Assembly (NCBI GenBank): GCA_028023455.1
Contig: JAQFVV010006208.1
Coordinates: 7,360,963-7,424,962 of the forward strand
DNA from: Epiperipatus broadwayi
Lineage: Eukaryota; Onychophora; Udeonychophora; Euonychophora; Peripatidae
Reading direction: 5' to 3'
Length of the DNA: 64,000 nucleotides
In this document: positions 23,200 through 34,174 of the stretch, in pieces
Position numbering within the stretch: position 1 is the stretch's first letter
Layout of the letters: every line of letters begins with the position of its first letter
The notes under the pieces: model-generated
Told to the model about the DNA's origin: nothing
Seen by the model: only the letters and a program-made list of their open reading frames with translations
Database searches by the model: none
Made by a program: the position numbers and the translations under genes

Positions 23200-24620
23200 T
23201 CCTTTATAAATGTATTATAAAGTATTGCATTTAGTCGGATTATGGATATAAACACAAATGCATGTAATATGATATATTTATTAATAATACAGTACATGAA
23301 AACAAATATATATTTGCATATTTACAATATTTACAAGGTTCTTGCTCTGCCTTCTATGGTTGGTGTTGTATAGTTCCTAGTTATATGGTGAACTATGGAA
23401 GGAGGGACTTCATGTGCCCTTATAGGTTCCCTACCACTTCCAAACTGTAAGTGTGGTTACACTTCCGGCTATTCTTGACAGCTTGCGTTTCAGCATTTGG
23501 TTTTAGCAGCTTCAAGTTTTGAGCATGAATTTGCCTCACTGTGTTGCTTAACAGCTATTGTCTGGAGAATGAAGATTCTGTCTTTAAGCTCTGTGACAAT
23601 AGTTCTCTGATCTTATCATCAAAACTCTTGACTATTTATTGCCAGATCCCCATCCTTAATGGAAACGTTTGGATTCAGTGAGCATCATTGCCTATTGGCC
23701 CATTCTTTCCATTGGCTATGCAGTATTTATTTATATATGCATTGGTTCAAGACAATAAATGTTCAAACTGACATAAATGAAATGGGATTTGGGATAATCC
23801 ATTATTTAAAGGGAAGGTGAGATATGACAAAGTTTTATCATTTTCGTTTTTATTTTTAAAAATATTCATATGAAAAAGAAAAAAACTACAAAAGTTAAAG
23901 AAACAGTTTCCGAGTGCTCGATATCTAAAACTTTGCAAGTAATGAAAGAAGGTTCCGAGGAGGCAAGAAAATGTCAGGTCGGATAAGGACTTTCTATATT
24001 TAAGCAGATATACAAAATGGCATCTTGAGAGAATAAAAATTGTATCTAACATCTGACAAGAGCTCTCATTCAATGAAACAGAAAATGTCACATGATTACC
24101 CCATTTCTTAAACCACTAAACATCACATGATCACCATCTTTTATTGCCTGTTGAAAATGGTTTATATATTTTTTTTTTGCCTCAGTGACATAAGAACACA
24201 TTGCAACAATATATGAGGCTTCTCATAAATGATAAGATGGCTTTGGTAGGAAGAGTCTCTGAATTAACTTTTTTATCAGATAATTCAAATATTTTGGTTC
24301 AAGGAACCAATGTTTGAATCTTCTAATGATCATTTAATGAAGCACTGAATTAAGAGTATCCGGTGGAATATTATGTGACTATGTTAATGTATGAGCTTTC
24401 TAGTACTTCATTTGGTAAGGACAAAGATAAAGCTATATTAATATGTAATGTTATGAATCTTAGTGCACCTGTAAAAAATTTACATGTGGAGGTATCTATG
24501 CTAGACATTGTTAAAAAAGTTGAATCTCTGGAAAATAGATTTGGAATGAGAATAGACAAGGGAATATGCAAATATCCACACTGCATTGAGTTATAAATCC
24601 AGTGCATTTTTCTGATTAAA
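23200..24620. other. No recognised gene; unidentified block 23330-23720
   Basis: The block 23330-23720 has higher GC content than its surroundings and reads like an old element fragment, but no motif is certain. Open frames near 23750-24090 and 24360-24600 overlap on both strands and have no family I know. I treat them as unsupported. Confidence 0.35.
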
Positions 24621-24754
24621 TGTAATATTTCACTTTTCTAACATAAGACTTGTAATATATAGGGTATATGAGCATAGACTTTCACACAACCAACCACTCC
24701 CCACACTATCTCATAACACCGATATACTTGAACACATATATGTTGAAAAGATAA

Positions 24755-24813
24755 ATAATCACCAATATACATATTTCATGCTAACCCAGCAATCATCAGT
24801 TGGTCCAGATTAC
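24755..24813 (-). ncRNA. Hammerhead ribozyme, type I (array unit 1)
   Basis: On the minus strand: distal stem I GTAATC with GATTAT, 3-base bulge TGG, proximal stem I ACCAA with TTGGT, CTGATGA, stem II TGCT/AGCA with loop GGGTT, GAAA, a short stem III and triplet ATA. The base of stem II is T facing T. Confidence 0.55.
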
Positions 24814-25223
24814 CATCTCTACATATATATGCTATAAGTGCTCAGATATATATTAAGATAGCCAATCCTCATACTTTAACGGACAGGCTTCAATCCACTC
24901 CACACACCAACTCTTCAACTCTCCATTCAATTGAAAATCTGATGATAGAATGCTCAAAGGCCACCCTGAGGTGGAGATTCTTGTCATACCCATGTTAACC
25001 TAAGGTATTTCTGATCCCTCATACACAGGACATAATCCATTTAATACAAGGAAGGGGCAGACATCTCTACTATGTAATAACTGAAACACACAGGTTTATT
25101 ATATACCTGTGTTTATATATATAATATATAGGGTATATGAGCACAGACTTTCATATGACCCACCACTCTCCACACTATATCATAACACGGATATACTTCA
25201 ACACATATATGTTGAAAAGATAA

Positions 25224-25282
25224 ATAATCACCAATATACATATTTCATGCTAAACCAGCAATCATCAGTTGGTCCAGATTAC
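25224..25282 (-). ncRNA. Hammerhead ribozyme, type I (array unit 2)
   Basis: Same layout as array unit 1 with loop GGTTT in stem II. Stem III strand is AT with TATG in the loop region and triplet ATA. Core CTGATGA and GAAA are intact. Confidence 0.55.
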
Positions 25283-25698
25283 CATCTCTACACATATATG
25301 CTATAAGTGCTCAGATATATATTAAGATAGCCAATCCTCATACTTTAATGGATAGGCTTCAATCTACTCCACACTTCAACTTTTCAACTGTCCATCCAAT
25401 TGAAAATCTGATGATGGAAGGCTCAAAGGCCACCCTGAGGCAGAGATTCTTGTCACACCCATGTTGACCTAAGGTCAATCTGACCCCTCATGCACAGGAC
25501 ATAATCCATTTAATACATATACAAGGGATGGGCAGACATCTCTACTATGTAATAACTGAAACACACAGGCTTATTATATACCTGTGTTTATATATGTAAT
25601 ATATACGGTATATAAGCACAGACTTTCAGATGACCCACCACTCTCCACATTATCTCATAACACTGATACACTTGAACACATATATGCTGAAAAGATAA

Positions 25699-25757
25699 AT
25701 AATCACCAATATATGTATTTCATGCTAAACCAGCAATCATCAGTTGGTCCAGATTAC
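25699..25757 (-). ncRNA. Hammerhead ribozyme, type I (array unit 3)
   Basis: The best match to the array consensus: GTAATC/GATTAT, bulge TGG, ACCAA/TTGGT, CTGATGA, TGCT/AGCA with loop GGTTT, GAAA, then TACATATA. A-U and U-A close a tetraloop ACAT as stem III; ATA is the triplet, cut before TTGGT. The only flaw is T facing T at the base of stem II. Confidence 0.6.
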
Positions 25758-25994
25758 CAGCTCCACACATATATGCTATAAGTGCTCAGATATATATTAA
25801 GATAACCAATCCTCATACTTTAATGAACAAACTTCAATCTATTCCACACTCCAACTCTTCCATCATCAGATTTTCAATTGGATGGATGGTTGAAGAGTTG
25901 GAGTGTAGAGTAGATTGAAGTCTGTTTATTAAAGTATGAGGATTGGCTATCTTAATATATATCTGAGCACTTATAGCATATATGTGTGGAGATG

Positions 25995-26053
25995 CTAATC
26001 TGGACCAACTGATGATGGCTGGTTTAGCATGAAATATGGATATTGGTGATTAT
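25995..26053 (+). ncRNA. Hammerhead-like region (array unit 4)
   Basis: CTGATGA, GAAA and the ATA triplet are kept. Stem II is weakened by an insertion-like change (tggct facing agcat). Confidence 0.45.
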
Positions 26054-26467
26054 TTATCTTTTCAACATATTTGTGTTCAAATGTACCAGTGTTATGAGAT
26101 AGTGTGGAGAGTGGTGGGTCGTGTGAAAGACAGTGATCATATACCCTATATATTACATATATAGACACATATATAATAAGCCTGTGTGTTTCAGTTATTA
26201 CATAGTAGAGATGTCTGCCCATCCCTTGTATATGTATTAAATGGATTATGTCCTGTACATGAGGGGTCAGACTGACCTTAGGTCAACATGTGTGTGACAA
26301 GAATCTCAGCCTCAGGGTGGCCTTTGAGCATTCCATCATCAGATTGTCAATTGGATGGACGGTTGAAGAGTTGGAGGGTGGAGTGGATTGAAGCCTGTCC
26401 ATTAAAGTATGAAGATTGGCTATCTTAATATATATCTGAGCACCTATAGCATATATGTGTGGAGATG

Positions 26468-26526
26468 GTAATCTGGACCAACTGATGATTGCTGGTTTAG
26501 GATGAAATACATATATTGGTGATTAT
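26468..26526 (+). ncRNA. Hammerhead-like region (array unit 5)
   Basis: Core boxes, stem I, stem III and ATA triplet are intact; one stem II base is changed (AGGAT for AGCAT). The following units at 26927-26985 (first core C changed to A) and 27347-27405 (CTAATGA) are dead by the known rules. Confidence 0.45.
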
Positions 26527-27880
26527 CTTTTCAACATATATGTGTTCAAGTGTATCAGTTTATGAGACAGTGTGGAGAGTGGTGAAGTCGTGTGAAAGTC
26601 TGTGCTTATATACCCTATATATTACATATATAGACGCAGGTATATAATAAGCGTGTGTGTTTCAGTTATTATATAGATGTCTCTCCATCCCTTGTATATG
26701 TATTAAATCGATTATGTCCTGTACATGAGGGGTCAGACTGACCTTAGGTCAACATGGGTATGACAAGAATCTCAGCCTCAGGGTGGCCTTTGAGCATTCC
26801 ATCATCAGATTTTCAATTGGATGGACGGTTGAAGAGTTGCAGGGGATTGAAGCCTGTCCATTAAAGTAAGAAGATTGGCTATCTTAATATATATCTGAGC
26901 ATTTATTACATGTATGTGTAGAGATGATAATCTGGACCAAATGATGATTGCTGGTTTAGCATGAAATACGTATATTGGTGATTATTTATTTTTTCGACAT
27001 ATATGTGTTCAAGTGTATCAGTGTTATGAGATAGAGTGGAGGTCGTGTGAAAATATACTCTATATATTACATATATTGATACAGGTATTTCAGTTATTAT
27101 ATAATAGAAATGTTTGCCCATTCCTCATATATGTACTAAATTGATTATGCTCTGTACATGAGGGGTCAGATTGACTTTAGGTCAACATGGGTGTGTCTCA
27201 GGATAGCCTTTGAGCATTCCATCATCAGATTTTCAATTGGATGGACGGTTGAAGAGTTGGAGTGGATTGAAGCCTGTCCATTAAAGTAAGAAGATTGGCT
27301 ATCTTAATATATATATGAGCACTTATAGCATATATGTGTAGAGATGGTAATCTGGACCAACTAATGATTGCTGGTTTAGGATGAAATACATATATTGGTG
27401 ATTAATTATCTTTTCAACATATATGGGTTCAAGTGTAACAGTGTTATGAGATAGTGTGGAGAGTGGTGGGTCATGTGAAAGTCTGTGCTCATATACCCTA
27501 TATATTACATATATAAACCCAGGCATATCACAAGCCTGTGTGTTTCAGTTATAACATAAGACTTGGTAAAATTTTGTGATGCGAATATAGAAAATGATAA
27601 TAAGCATATTGATCAGTGATACTTTAGCCTGAATGGAAAGATAAATATGGGAAAGGAAATTAATTATTTTCTCAATGGGTGTTAATAGATGATTTGGAAT
27701 ATTATTAAATCAAATGTCAATGAAAAAATAAAGATTTAACAGAAATTTTACGTCAACGAAAAATATTTAAACAAGATTTCGAACAAGGTAATCATATATT
27801 CAATAATTACTATTTACTTCAATAGCATGTAAATAACCTTTACTAAATGCATGAATATATAACCTTTAGGATTATAATCG

Positions 27881-28227
27881 AATCACAAAACACTAAGCAT
27901 CACATGACCACCATCTCTTATACTATCACATAATTGTTTTTAAACAAGGCAAAACTTTCTCCATACAGTAGTTTTGTAGTTAAGTAGAGTTAAAAGGTGG
28001 CTTCTGAAGGGTTGCATTCGATCCTAAGATCTAGGTGCAGTGCTCTCTGATCCAAGGCTCCTCACTGACAAGGTCACAAGCCAGAAACTAGTCTGGGGAT
28101 ATCGGATGAGTAGACACTAGATAAGGATTTTATGCACAAGCCTTGTGGCATCCACTGATTACTCTGGTTGGCACAGAGTGGCACTACTGTATGGAGAAAG
28201 TTTTGCCTTGTTTAATCATAGAACACT
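27881..28227 (+). mobile_element. Family A insertion with 14-bp target duplication and empty-site relatives
   Basis: The insertion (27895-28213) starts with the catcacatgacc end and finishes ttttgccttgttt. It is flanked by AATCACAAAACACT (27881-27894) and AATCATAGAACACT (28214-28227), 12 of 14 identical. The related sequence at 29100-29200 and the inverted one at 29560-29620 read straight through this site. The ribozyme (near 28055-28110) has lost part of the CTGATGA box. Confidence 0.8.
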
Positions 28228-28489
28228 TGTTCCAAATACATTACTCAGATTAGGCAGTCTCATAACAAATCATTTTTAATAAACTTTTGCAAATACAATT
28301 TTACTTTTCTCTTATCAATGCCCATTTATTCAATCTGGCAAAAAGAGAATTCCTCTTTCATCTGACCTCCAACCATTTAGTAAATAAATCGACACTGATA
28401 TCCAAAAAAGCTGAAATTTATTATTAGTGGCCATCTTAGTCCACAAATTTATCAAGCCAGTCTTAACATTTCATATACTATTTTAAAGT

Positions 28490-29090
28490 AAACATTATTA
28501 ATTTCATCAACCCATTACCAACATCACATGATCATCATTTCATATGCTCTACACATGCTGTTAATAAGAGTACCAAATTCTCCATACAGTAGTGCCACCA
28601 AGTGCAAGCCTTTGTAATCAAAGTATGCAGAAAGGTTTGTGCATAAAATCCCTGTCTAGTGCCTACTCATCCAAAATCCCCAGACTAGTTTCTAGCTTGT
28701 GACTTTCATCAGTGAGGTGCCTTGGATTTGAAAGCACTGCACCTACAACTTAGAATCTAGTGCAACCTCCAGCAAACACTTTATCTATTTGGTTAAGTAT
28801 AAAGCTAGGATCCAAAGATGAAAACACCATAATGTTTCCAACCCTAGTTTATTCACTTGAATAGTCATATAGATCTAAACTCAATTCAGCAACTAGACAC
28901 TTTGGTGGTGTTGGATTTTCAGAAAACACAGTTACCATCATCCTATGGGCAGGATAGATATAAAATCATCTAGACATCACATGATCATCATTTCAAATGC
29001 TTACACATAACTGTTAACAAAAGTACCACACTATCCATATAATAGTGTCACCAAGTGCAAGCCTGGGTGGGACTACTGTATTGAGAGTTT
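28490..29090 (-). repeat. Family A repeats, one nearly full and one partial
   Basis: A near-complete copy (28520-28950) with end landmarks cacatgatcatca and ccatacagtagtgcc is followed by a second set of end landmarks at 28975-29090. The hammerhead strand is minus. Confidence 0.7.
28669..28727 (-). ncRNA. Hammerhead ribozyme, type I (family A copy 3)
   Basis: On the minus strand: ATCCAA/TTGGAT distal and CCTCA/TGGGG proximal stem I, CTGATGA, stem II AGT/GCT around CACAA, GAAAC, TA, GTC triplet. Stem II differs from copy 1 (GGC/GCC) while still pairing, including one G-U. The core is intact. Confidence 0.65.
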
Positions 29091-29649
29091 TATGTAAATA
29101 ACATTTACTACTGCTTGAATATGTAATATTTAGGATTATAATCATATCACAGAGAACTCTCATTCCAAATACGTTATTCAGAATTATTTTTCAGGCAGAT
29201 TCATAACAAGTCATCTTCTGTGTTATTAACATTAGTAATATTTAATTTAAATCGCTACACATCACGATTACTCTGGCTTGCACTGAGTGGTGCTACTGTA
29301 TGAAGGGTTTTGCCTGTTTTAATATTTAATTTGATGTAATATATTAAATATTAAGACTGGCTTGATAAATTTGTGAACTAAGACCACAGCTAATAATGTT
29401 CCACCTTTTTTTGCATATCAATGTTGATTTATTTACAATATATACTGTTGGAGATCAAAGGAAAGAGGAATTCATCCTTTATCAGACTGAATATATGGCA
29501 TGGATAAATGAAAAGATAAATTGTATTTGCAAGTTTATTAAAAATGATTTGTTATGAATTTGCTGGCAAAATAATTCTGAGTCAACATATTTGGAGAGTG
29601 TTCTGTGATACGATTATATTCAATAATATAGTCCCCCCCCTCCTCATTA

Positions 29650-30040
29650 GAGATAAGATCTTTTTCAATGTTTGCTAATAATAAAACACTAATAATATCT
29701 GTAACAGATATTAATCTCACAATTATAAAATTTCCTATAGAAATTTTTTATCAATTTTTAATGCTTAAAAAAAATCTAGAATATGATATATAAATTTTAA
29801 TTCTAATTCACACCTAAAATAAATTTATTAACTTTAAATTTTATAATCTAGTTTAGAAATACATTTTTGCATAAAAATATCAAATTTTCCATATTGATAT
29901 AATGAAATCAATAACTTTAACAGACTAAATCAAAAACTGCATGCGGATTTCATAGTTATTGACTTCGAGACTTTAACAGCTAAATAAACAATTTTCAATA
30001 TCTTTATTTAAAAACAATTGTAATATTTTAAATACAGACA
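29650..30040. other. No recognised feature
   Basis: AT-rich DNA with no open frame, repeat boundary or RNA motif that I can support. Confidence 0.4.
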
Positions 30041-30165
30041 TTTGTCATATACCTGGAGCTTAATTGTAAATGTAAGGAATTTGAATACAGACTTTCAAGC
30101 ACCTATCAACTACCCACACTATCTCATACCGCTGTTACACATGAACATACATGTAGAAAAGATAA

Positions 30166-30224
30166 GTAATCACCAATATATGTACTTCATGCTGAACCAA
30201 CACTCATCAGTTGATTCAGATCAT
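30166..30224 (-). ncRNA. Hammerhead-like region (family B)
   Basis: On the minus strand: ATGATC/GATTAC distal stem I, ATCAA/TTGGT proximal stem I (G-U allowed), CTGATGA, stem II GTGTT/AGCAT. The second box reads GAAG, so the conserved A15.1 is lost and cleavage is doubtful. The paired changes in stems I and II relative to the array support a real fold in the past. Confidence 0.45.
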
Positions 30225-30229
30225 CATCT

Positions 30230-30231
<2 letters not shown>

Positions 30232-30271
<40 letters not shown>

Positions 30272-30272
30272 A
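30232..30272. repeat. CA/TA dinucleotide microsatellite
   Basis: About ten CA units followed by about ten TA units inside a family B copy, where ordinary copies have a short cacatatata stretch. Confidence 0.95.
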
Positions 30273-30729
30273 TCAGTGCTCAGTTTATATTAAGATAATC
30301 TTCATACTTTAATGGACAGGCTCCAATCTACTTTCAACTCTTCAGCCATCCATACCATTGAAAATGATGAAGTGAACATGGGCATAACAATAATATTGGC
30401 ATCAGCATGGTATTTGGGCATTCCATCATCAGATTTTCAATGGTATAGATGGCTGAAGAGTTGGGGTAGATTGAAGCCTGTCCATTACAGTATGAAGATT
30501 TGCTATCTTAATATAAACTGAGCACTGATTATATATGTGTGGAAGATGATGATCTGTACCAAATGATATGTGCTGATTCAGCACAAAATAGGTATATTGG
30601 TGATTATTTATCTTTTCTACATGTGTGTGATCATGTGTATCAGTGACATGAGATAGTGTTAATAGTGGAAGGGTGCTTGAAATTCTGTGTTCAAATCCCA
30701 TATATTTCAAAAACAATTGCTAAATTCAA

Positions 30730-31470
30730 TTTAATATTAAATAAAATAATATTTTTCTTGAATATGTCAACTCTGCATTGCACAGAAATTTTATATTGAT
30801 AATAACTTTCAACGGTATTCTAATTTTGGAGTGTATACAGTTATCCTAAAAAATACAACAACTACTATAATCTTAAAAACTGCAAAATTATCAAAAGTGG
30901 AAGCAATTAGAGGGACATATGCATCAAAGTCAAGGACAAATCTTTACTATTTGTACAAATAAATTCAAATATAACATCAAAATAAAGTGGATAATTCAGT
31001 TAACAAGAACATCTATAATAAAAAAAGTTACTGATATAATATCTAATAGTTCTATAGTTATCATTAGTGAATCTAAAATGACTGGATAGACTGTCATATC
31101 CAGATTCAAACAAACTTTTAACAGCAGTTTTTTTTATCTGAAGAAAGCATGAATTTCCACTATCAAAAAGAAGATGAAATTAAAAGATGACAACAAACAG
31201 TCATTTAGGTAAGCCAAAAAAAAATTGAAAAATTACGATTCTGAATAATCAGCCTCCCAAATAAACAAACCAATGTATTCAAGTGGAAAGATCAAAATTA
31301 GTCACTTTTCAAGTTGCAGAAGTTTCTAAATTGACACTGTTTGGTACCTGAACTAAGTTAAGTCCTGACCATAGCATTTTTCCTACAGAGTTACAATGTT
31401 ATCTTTCTGAAATAGACACACATGAAAAAAAAACTTCCATAAAAAAATGATCTCTAATGGTATTAAAAAT
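30730..31470. other. No recognised feature
   Basis: AT-rich with no coding motif or repeat from the families described here. Confidence 0.4.
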
Positions 31471-31874
31471 ACAAATTCTTGAGATTTCTAGAATATTCAT
31501 TCTTAGTATCTCCTAATGTTTCCACTGAAAAGTTGGTTTTGTTTTGCAAGTAACACATTAAATTTATATTTTATTTATATATTTATACCTTTATTAATCT
31601 TTGCTGGATTTCAAGAGAATGTGAAAGATCCAGAAAAAGACCACATGTGAGATGGATAGATGAAGTAAAAATACAAATTCTTGAGATTTCTAGAATATTC
31701 ATTCTTAGTATCTCCTAATGTTTCCACTGAAAAGTTGGTTTTGTTTTGCAAGTAACACATTAAATTTATATTTTATTTATATATTTATACCTTTATTAAT
31801 CTTTGCTGGATTTCAAGAGAATGTGAAAGATCCAGAAAAAGACCACATGTGAGATGGATGGATGAAGTAAGGAA
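31471..31874 (+). repeat. Recent 202-bp tandem duplication
   Basis: 31471-31672 and 31673-31874 are the same except for one substitution near the end (gatagatgaag against gatggatgaag). The unit joins about 140 bp of unrelated DNA to the start of an RTE tail, so it arose after that RTE fragment was in place. Confidence 0.95.
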
Positions 31875-31965
31875 GGGTGATGTGGAAAAGAGGCCAGAGA
31901 TCAGAAAAGATGGATTGAAAACTTGCAGAGAACTTCATCCTGCTGTGGATTGATAATGATTATCC
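31605..31965 (+). pseudogene. RTE-like LINE C-terminal fragment
   Basis: Plus-strand DNA matches the end of the RTE-like frame seen at 46.2-46.36 kb: the stretch with cagaaaaagaccacatgtg and gagatggatggatgaa, then gatgtgg and the final cctgctgtggattgataatg. The beginning is included in the 202-bp duplication. Frames are broken; it is a relic. Confidence 0.75.
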
Positions 31966-31969
31966 CACA

Positions 31970-34100
31970 ACTATATATTGAATAATGATATCAACTAAGA
32001 GATAAATGTGATGGAAATGAATTCCTGCCAATATCTGTTTGTTATCAAAAATTGGATCAAGTTATACAAACTATATAGCATTTCCTTTATACAAACAAAA
32101 AATTTTCTTATAAATGTACATATCAACCAAATTTTGGATACTCCTTTTCTCAGGTTCCCATTTAACAATTACAGAAATAGAATGGATCATCATATGTTAC
32201 CACATTCCTTCAACTCTTTTTTAATACATTTAACATATACCTTAATCATCATTAATCCATTTACTCATGCACAAATGAAAGCTATACTTTGACTAATTCT
32301 CACTCTACTAATGCAAATTTTTAGTACATCTTATACTAAATCTAATTCCTCTCTGATTGCTCTATTTTTCTACTCTCCTGAATTCTGTTGTTCAGTTTTT
32401 CTCTGATTATTAAACATTTAATTTACTGCTCAAATAAAATGTTCAAACCTATCCTATATTCACATAGTGAAACTCTTATTAAAATTGTACTAAAATGTAA
32501 AAAAATTATACATATTTCAGAAAAATTGATATTTATTCAGAACAGGCTAAATTTACATATATCAACATTATTCATTATCAATCATTTATCCAAATTAATA
32601 AATGTTCCACGGATCCTAAAAAAATTGGATGACATTTGTAACAAATTAAAAAATATAATAATGACTCCTTATATAGTTCAGTTAATCTTGACACTTAAAG
32701 AAATATATAATCTGAAACAATGAATACTAACAGAATGTCCACTTACTAAAAAATCCAAGCCTCCCACTCCCTACCCTGAGCGTTGGATTACAAACCAAAA
32801 CATGTATACCTTCTACAATAAAAAAAAACTCTGAAAAATCCAAGCCCCCCCCCCCCATCCCCATAACTGATCAAGAGACTATGTATACTGAGCTTTGGTT
32901 TACAAACAAAAACATGCATATCTTCTACAATCAAAAAAGATTCCGATTTGGCCACAGGAGAAAATGCAACTAATATATTTATAAACAGATTGCTAACATA
33001 ACCCCATCCTAATTTTTCTGTTTGGTTCCAGGTGTAGAGAACCAATTTCAATGTCAAGTTATTTTCCAGCCTAGGAAAATTTATCTACTTCTAACGCCTC
33101 CCTCAAAGTTATCTACTTTGATTTTTAAAAAATAATATTACAGAGAAAAAATAACAAGCACGAAATTAATTATCTTTTATAGAAACGTCTACTTTCTGTA
33201 AAACTATAACAATATTCTATCCCTCACGGAGCTCTGTGCTCTAGGCAGCTTGCCTCGAGCTATACATGAAATCCCCACGTTTGTCTTTTCTCACGTTAAT
33301 CACTTTTCCATTCCCACAGTCCTTAACGTTATCTTTTTCCTTTCTTCTGAAATCAAAATCATTCAATAATTATGCAATATCTGACGATACAAATGATTCT
33401 TTTATCACTCAACCTCAGACCAATAAATGAATAAGACACCCCTTCTCATCAAAATTATAGAATCAGTAATAAAGGATATTAAACCAGTTATTTTCCACAC
33501 ATATCAAAATTTAATTTGCAAAAAAAAAAAAAGTTAAATAAAATATTATTATTCACTTGAATTCATAAAAAAAAAAAGTTCGTTTAACAAATACTTAGAT
33601 TTTAAAAGCGCATGCGTTACAATACTTTTGGTAGGCTAATGATTTATTTAAATTCTGAAATATATAAAACTTTTTCAACTATTGGCCAATAAATAATACA
33701 ATCAACTTTTTAAAATCTAATTCTGTAAACTAGGTAATTTTTAAATGCCACTCTCCCCCTCTCGCTTCAGAGCACAATTCTTAATTTATGTAAGTGCTGA
33801 TAAAAGTTAATTAAAGAAACATTCGCAGGCATTATTTTCATCGAGTCTGTTCTTAAAAAAACAAAGCTTCATTACGGTATTCGTTTTAATTAATAAAATA
33901 TCCAGAAGCATTTTCTGACCAAGATTTGTAACTTATTTTTTAAATTAATATACAGCAGTATAAAAATTTCCAAACTGGTTTTCACCGTAACTAGATGGCG
34001 TTTATTAACATATTTAATTAAAGCATAAGTGTTTTTTCGTTTGTGAAAAGAGAGTAAAAAAAACATCTGCGTGGCCGATATCTTATAATTTACCATCTAC
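31970..34100. other. No supported gene; short direct repeats near 32.77-32.94 kb
   Basis: Two open frames of about 95 and 111 codons (near 32008 and 32388) are rich in Ile, Leu, Lys and Asn as AT-rich DNA gives by chance, with no motif. Around 32775 and 32889 a block of about 50 bp with acaaaccaaaacatg-like sequence repeats at 114-bp spacing beside a run of C (32846-32858). Pyrimidine-rich patches at 33190-33370 have no clear role. Confidence 0.4.
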
Positions 34101-34103
34101 AAC

Positions 34104-34168
34104 ATGTTTGGTCAAATAGTGAAAATTATACTTGTGGCCATAGCGATTAATTGGATTAAAAATATTGT
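34104..34168 (+). CDS. Possible first coding exon ending at a splice donor
   Basis: An ATG at 34104 opens a frame coding MFGQIVKIILVAIAI then NWIKNI, a short hydrophobic N-terminus like a signal anchor. At 34169 it runs into GTAAGT, a consensus 5' splice donor; unspliced it would stop one codon later. Upstream sequence is not obviously repetitive. Against it, no second exon can be recognised and 21 codons are few. This is the only spot in the window where I see a plausible host exon. Confidence 0.25.
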
Positions 34169-34174
34169 GTAAGT

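Larger units (their letters stand above)
24640..27560. repeat. Family B tandem array, head-to-head, unit about 470 bp
   Basis: Units start at about 24662, 25131 and 25606 in one orientation, then run inverted with equivalent points near 26122, 26593, 27049 and 27476. The switch lies near 25860-25905, where ccaactcttc and gaagagttgg face each other. Each unit has, in order, gcacagactttca, a block with actgatacacttgaacac, the ribozyme region, gtgctcagatatat, ttaagatagccaatcc, ccatccaattgaaaatc and cacacaggcttatta. Five of seven ribozyme regions keep CTGATGA and GAAA. The small open frames in the array are repeat products, not genes. Confidence 0.9.
27830..29640. repeat. Low-copy repeat F in three copies, two of them inverted
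   Basis: A block containing ggattataatcg, atcacaaaacact, ttccaaataca and cataacaaatcattttt occurs at 27830-28480 (interrupted by an A insertion), in part at 29092-29260, and inverted at about 29338-29640. The two uninterrupted copies serve as empty sites for the A insertion at 27895. Confidence 0.75.
30045..30720. repeat. Two family B copies in inverted orientation
   Basis: A minus-strand copy (30060-30420) is followed by a plus-strand copy (30421-30715), joined near atcatcagattttc. Both contain the usual landmarks, so they form a foldback. A CA/TA microsatellite lies within the first copy. Confidence 0.75.

Noticed and set aside
23747-24091. 114-codon minus-strand frame as a membrane protein
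   Set aside because: Phe/Leu-rich frames are expected from AT-rich DNA; no start context, family or support from composition.
25109-27526. Several 65-75 codon frames with a repeated peptide in the B array
   Set aside because: They recur because the DNA repeats; they contain the ribozyme region and shift frame between units.
32008-32723. Two plus-strand frames of 94 and 111 codons
   Set aside because: Low-complexity Ile/Leu/Lys/Asn composition, no motif, no splice or promoter context.
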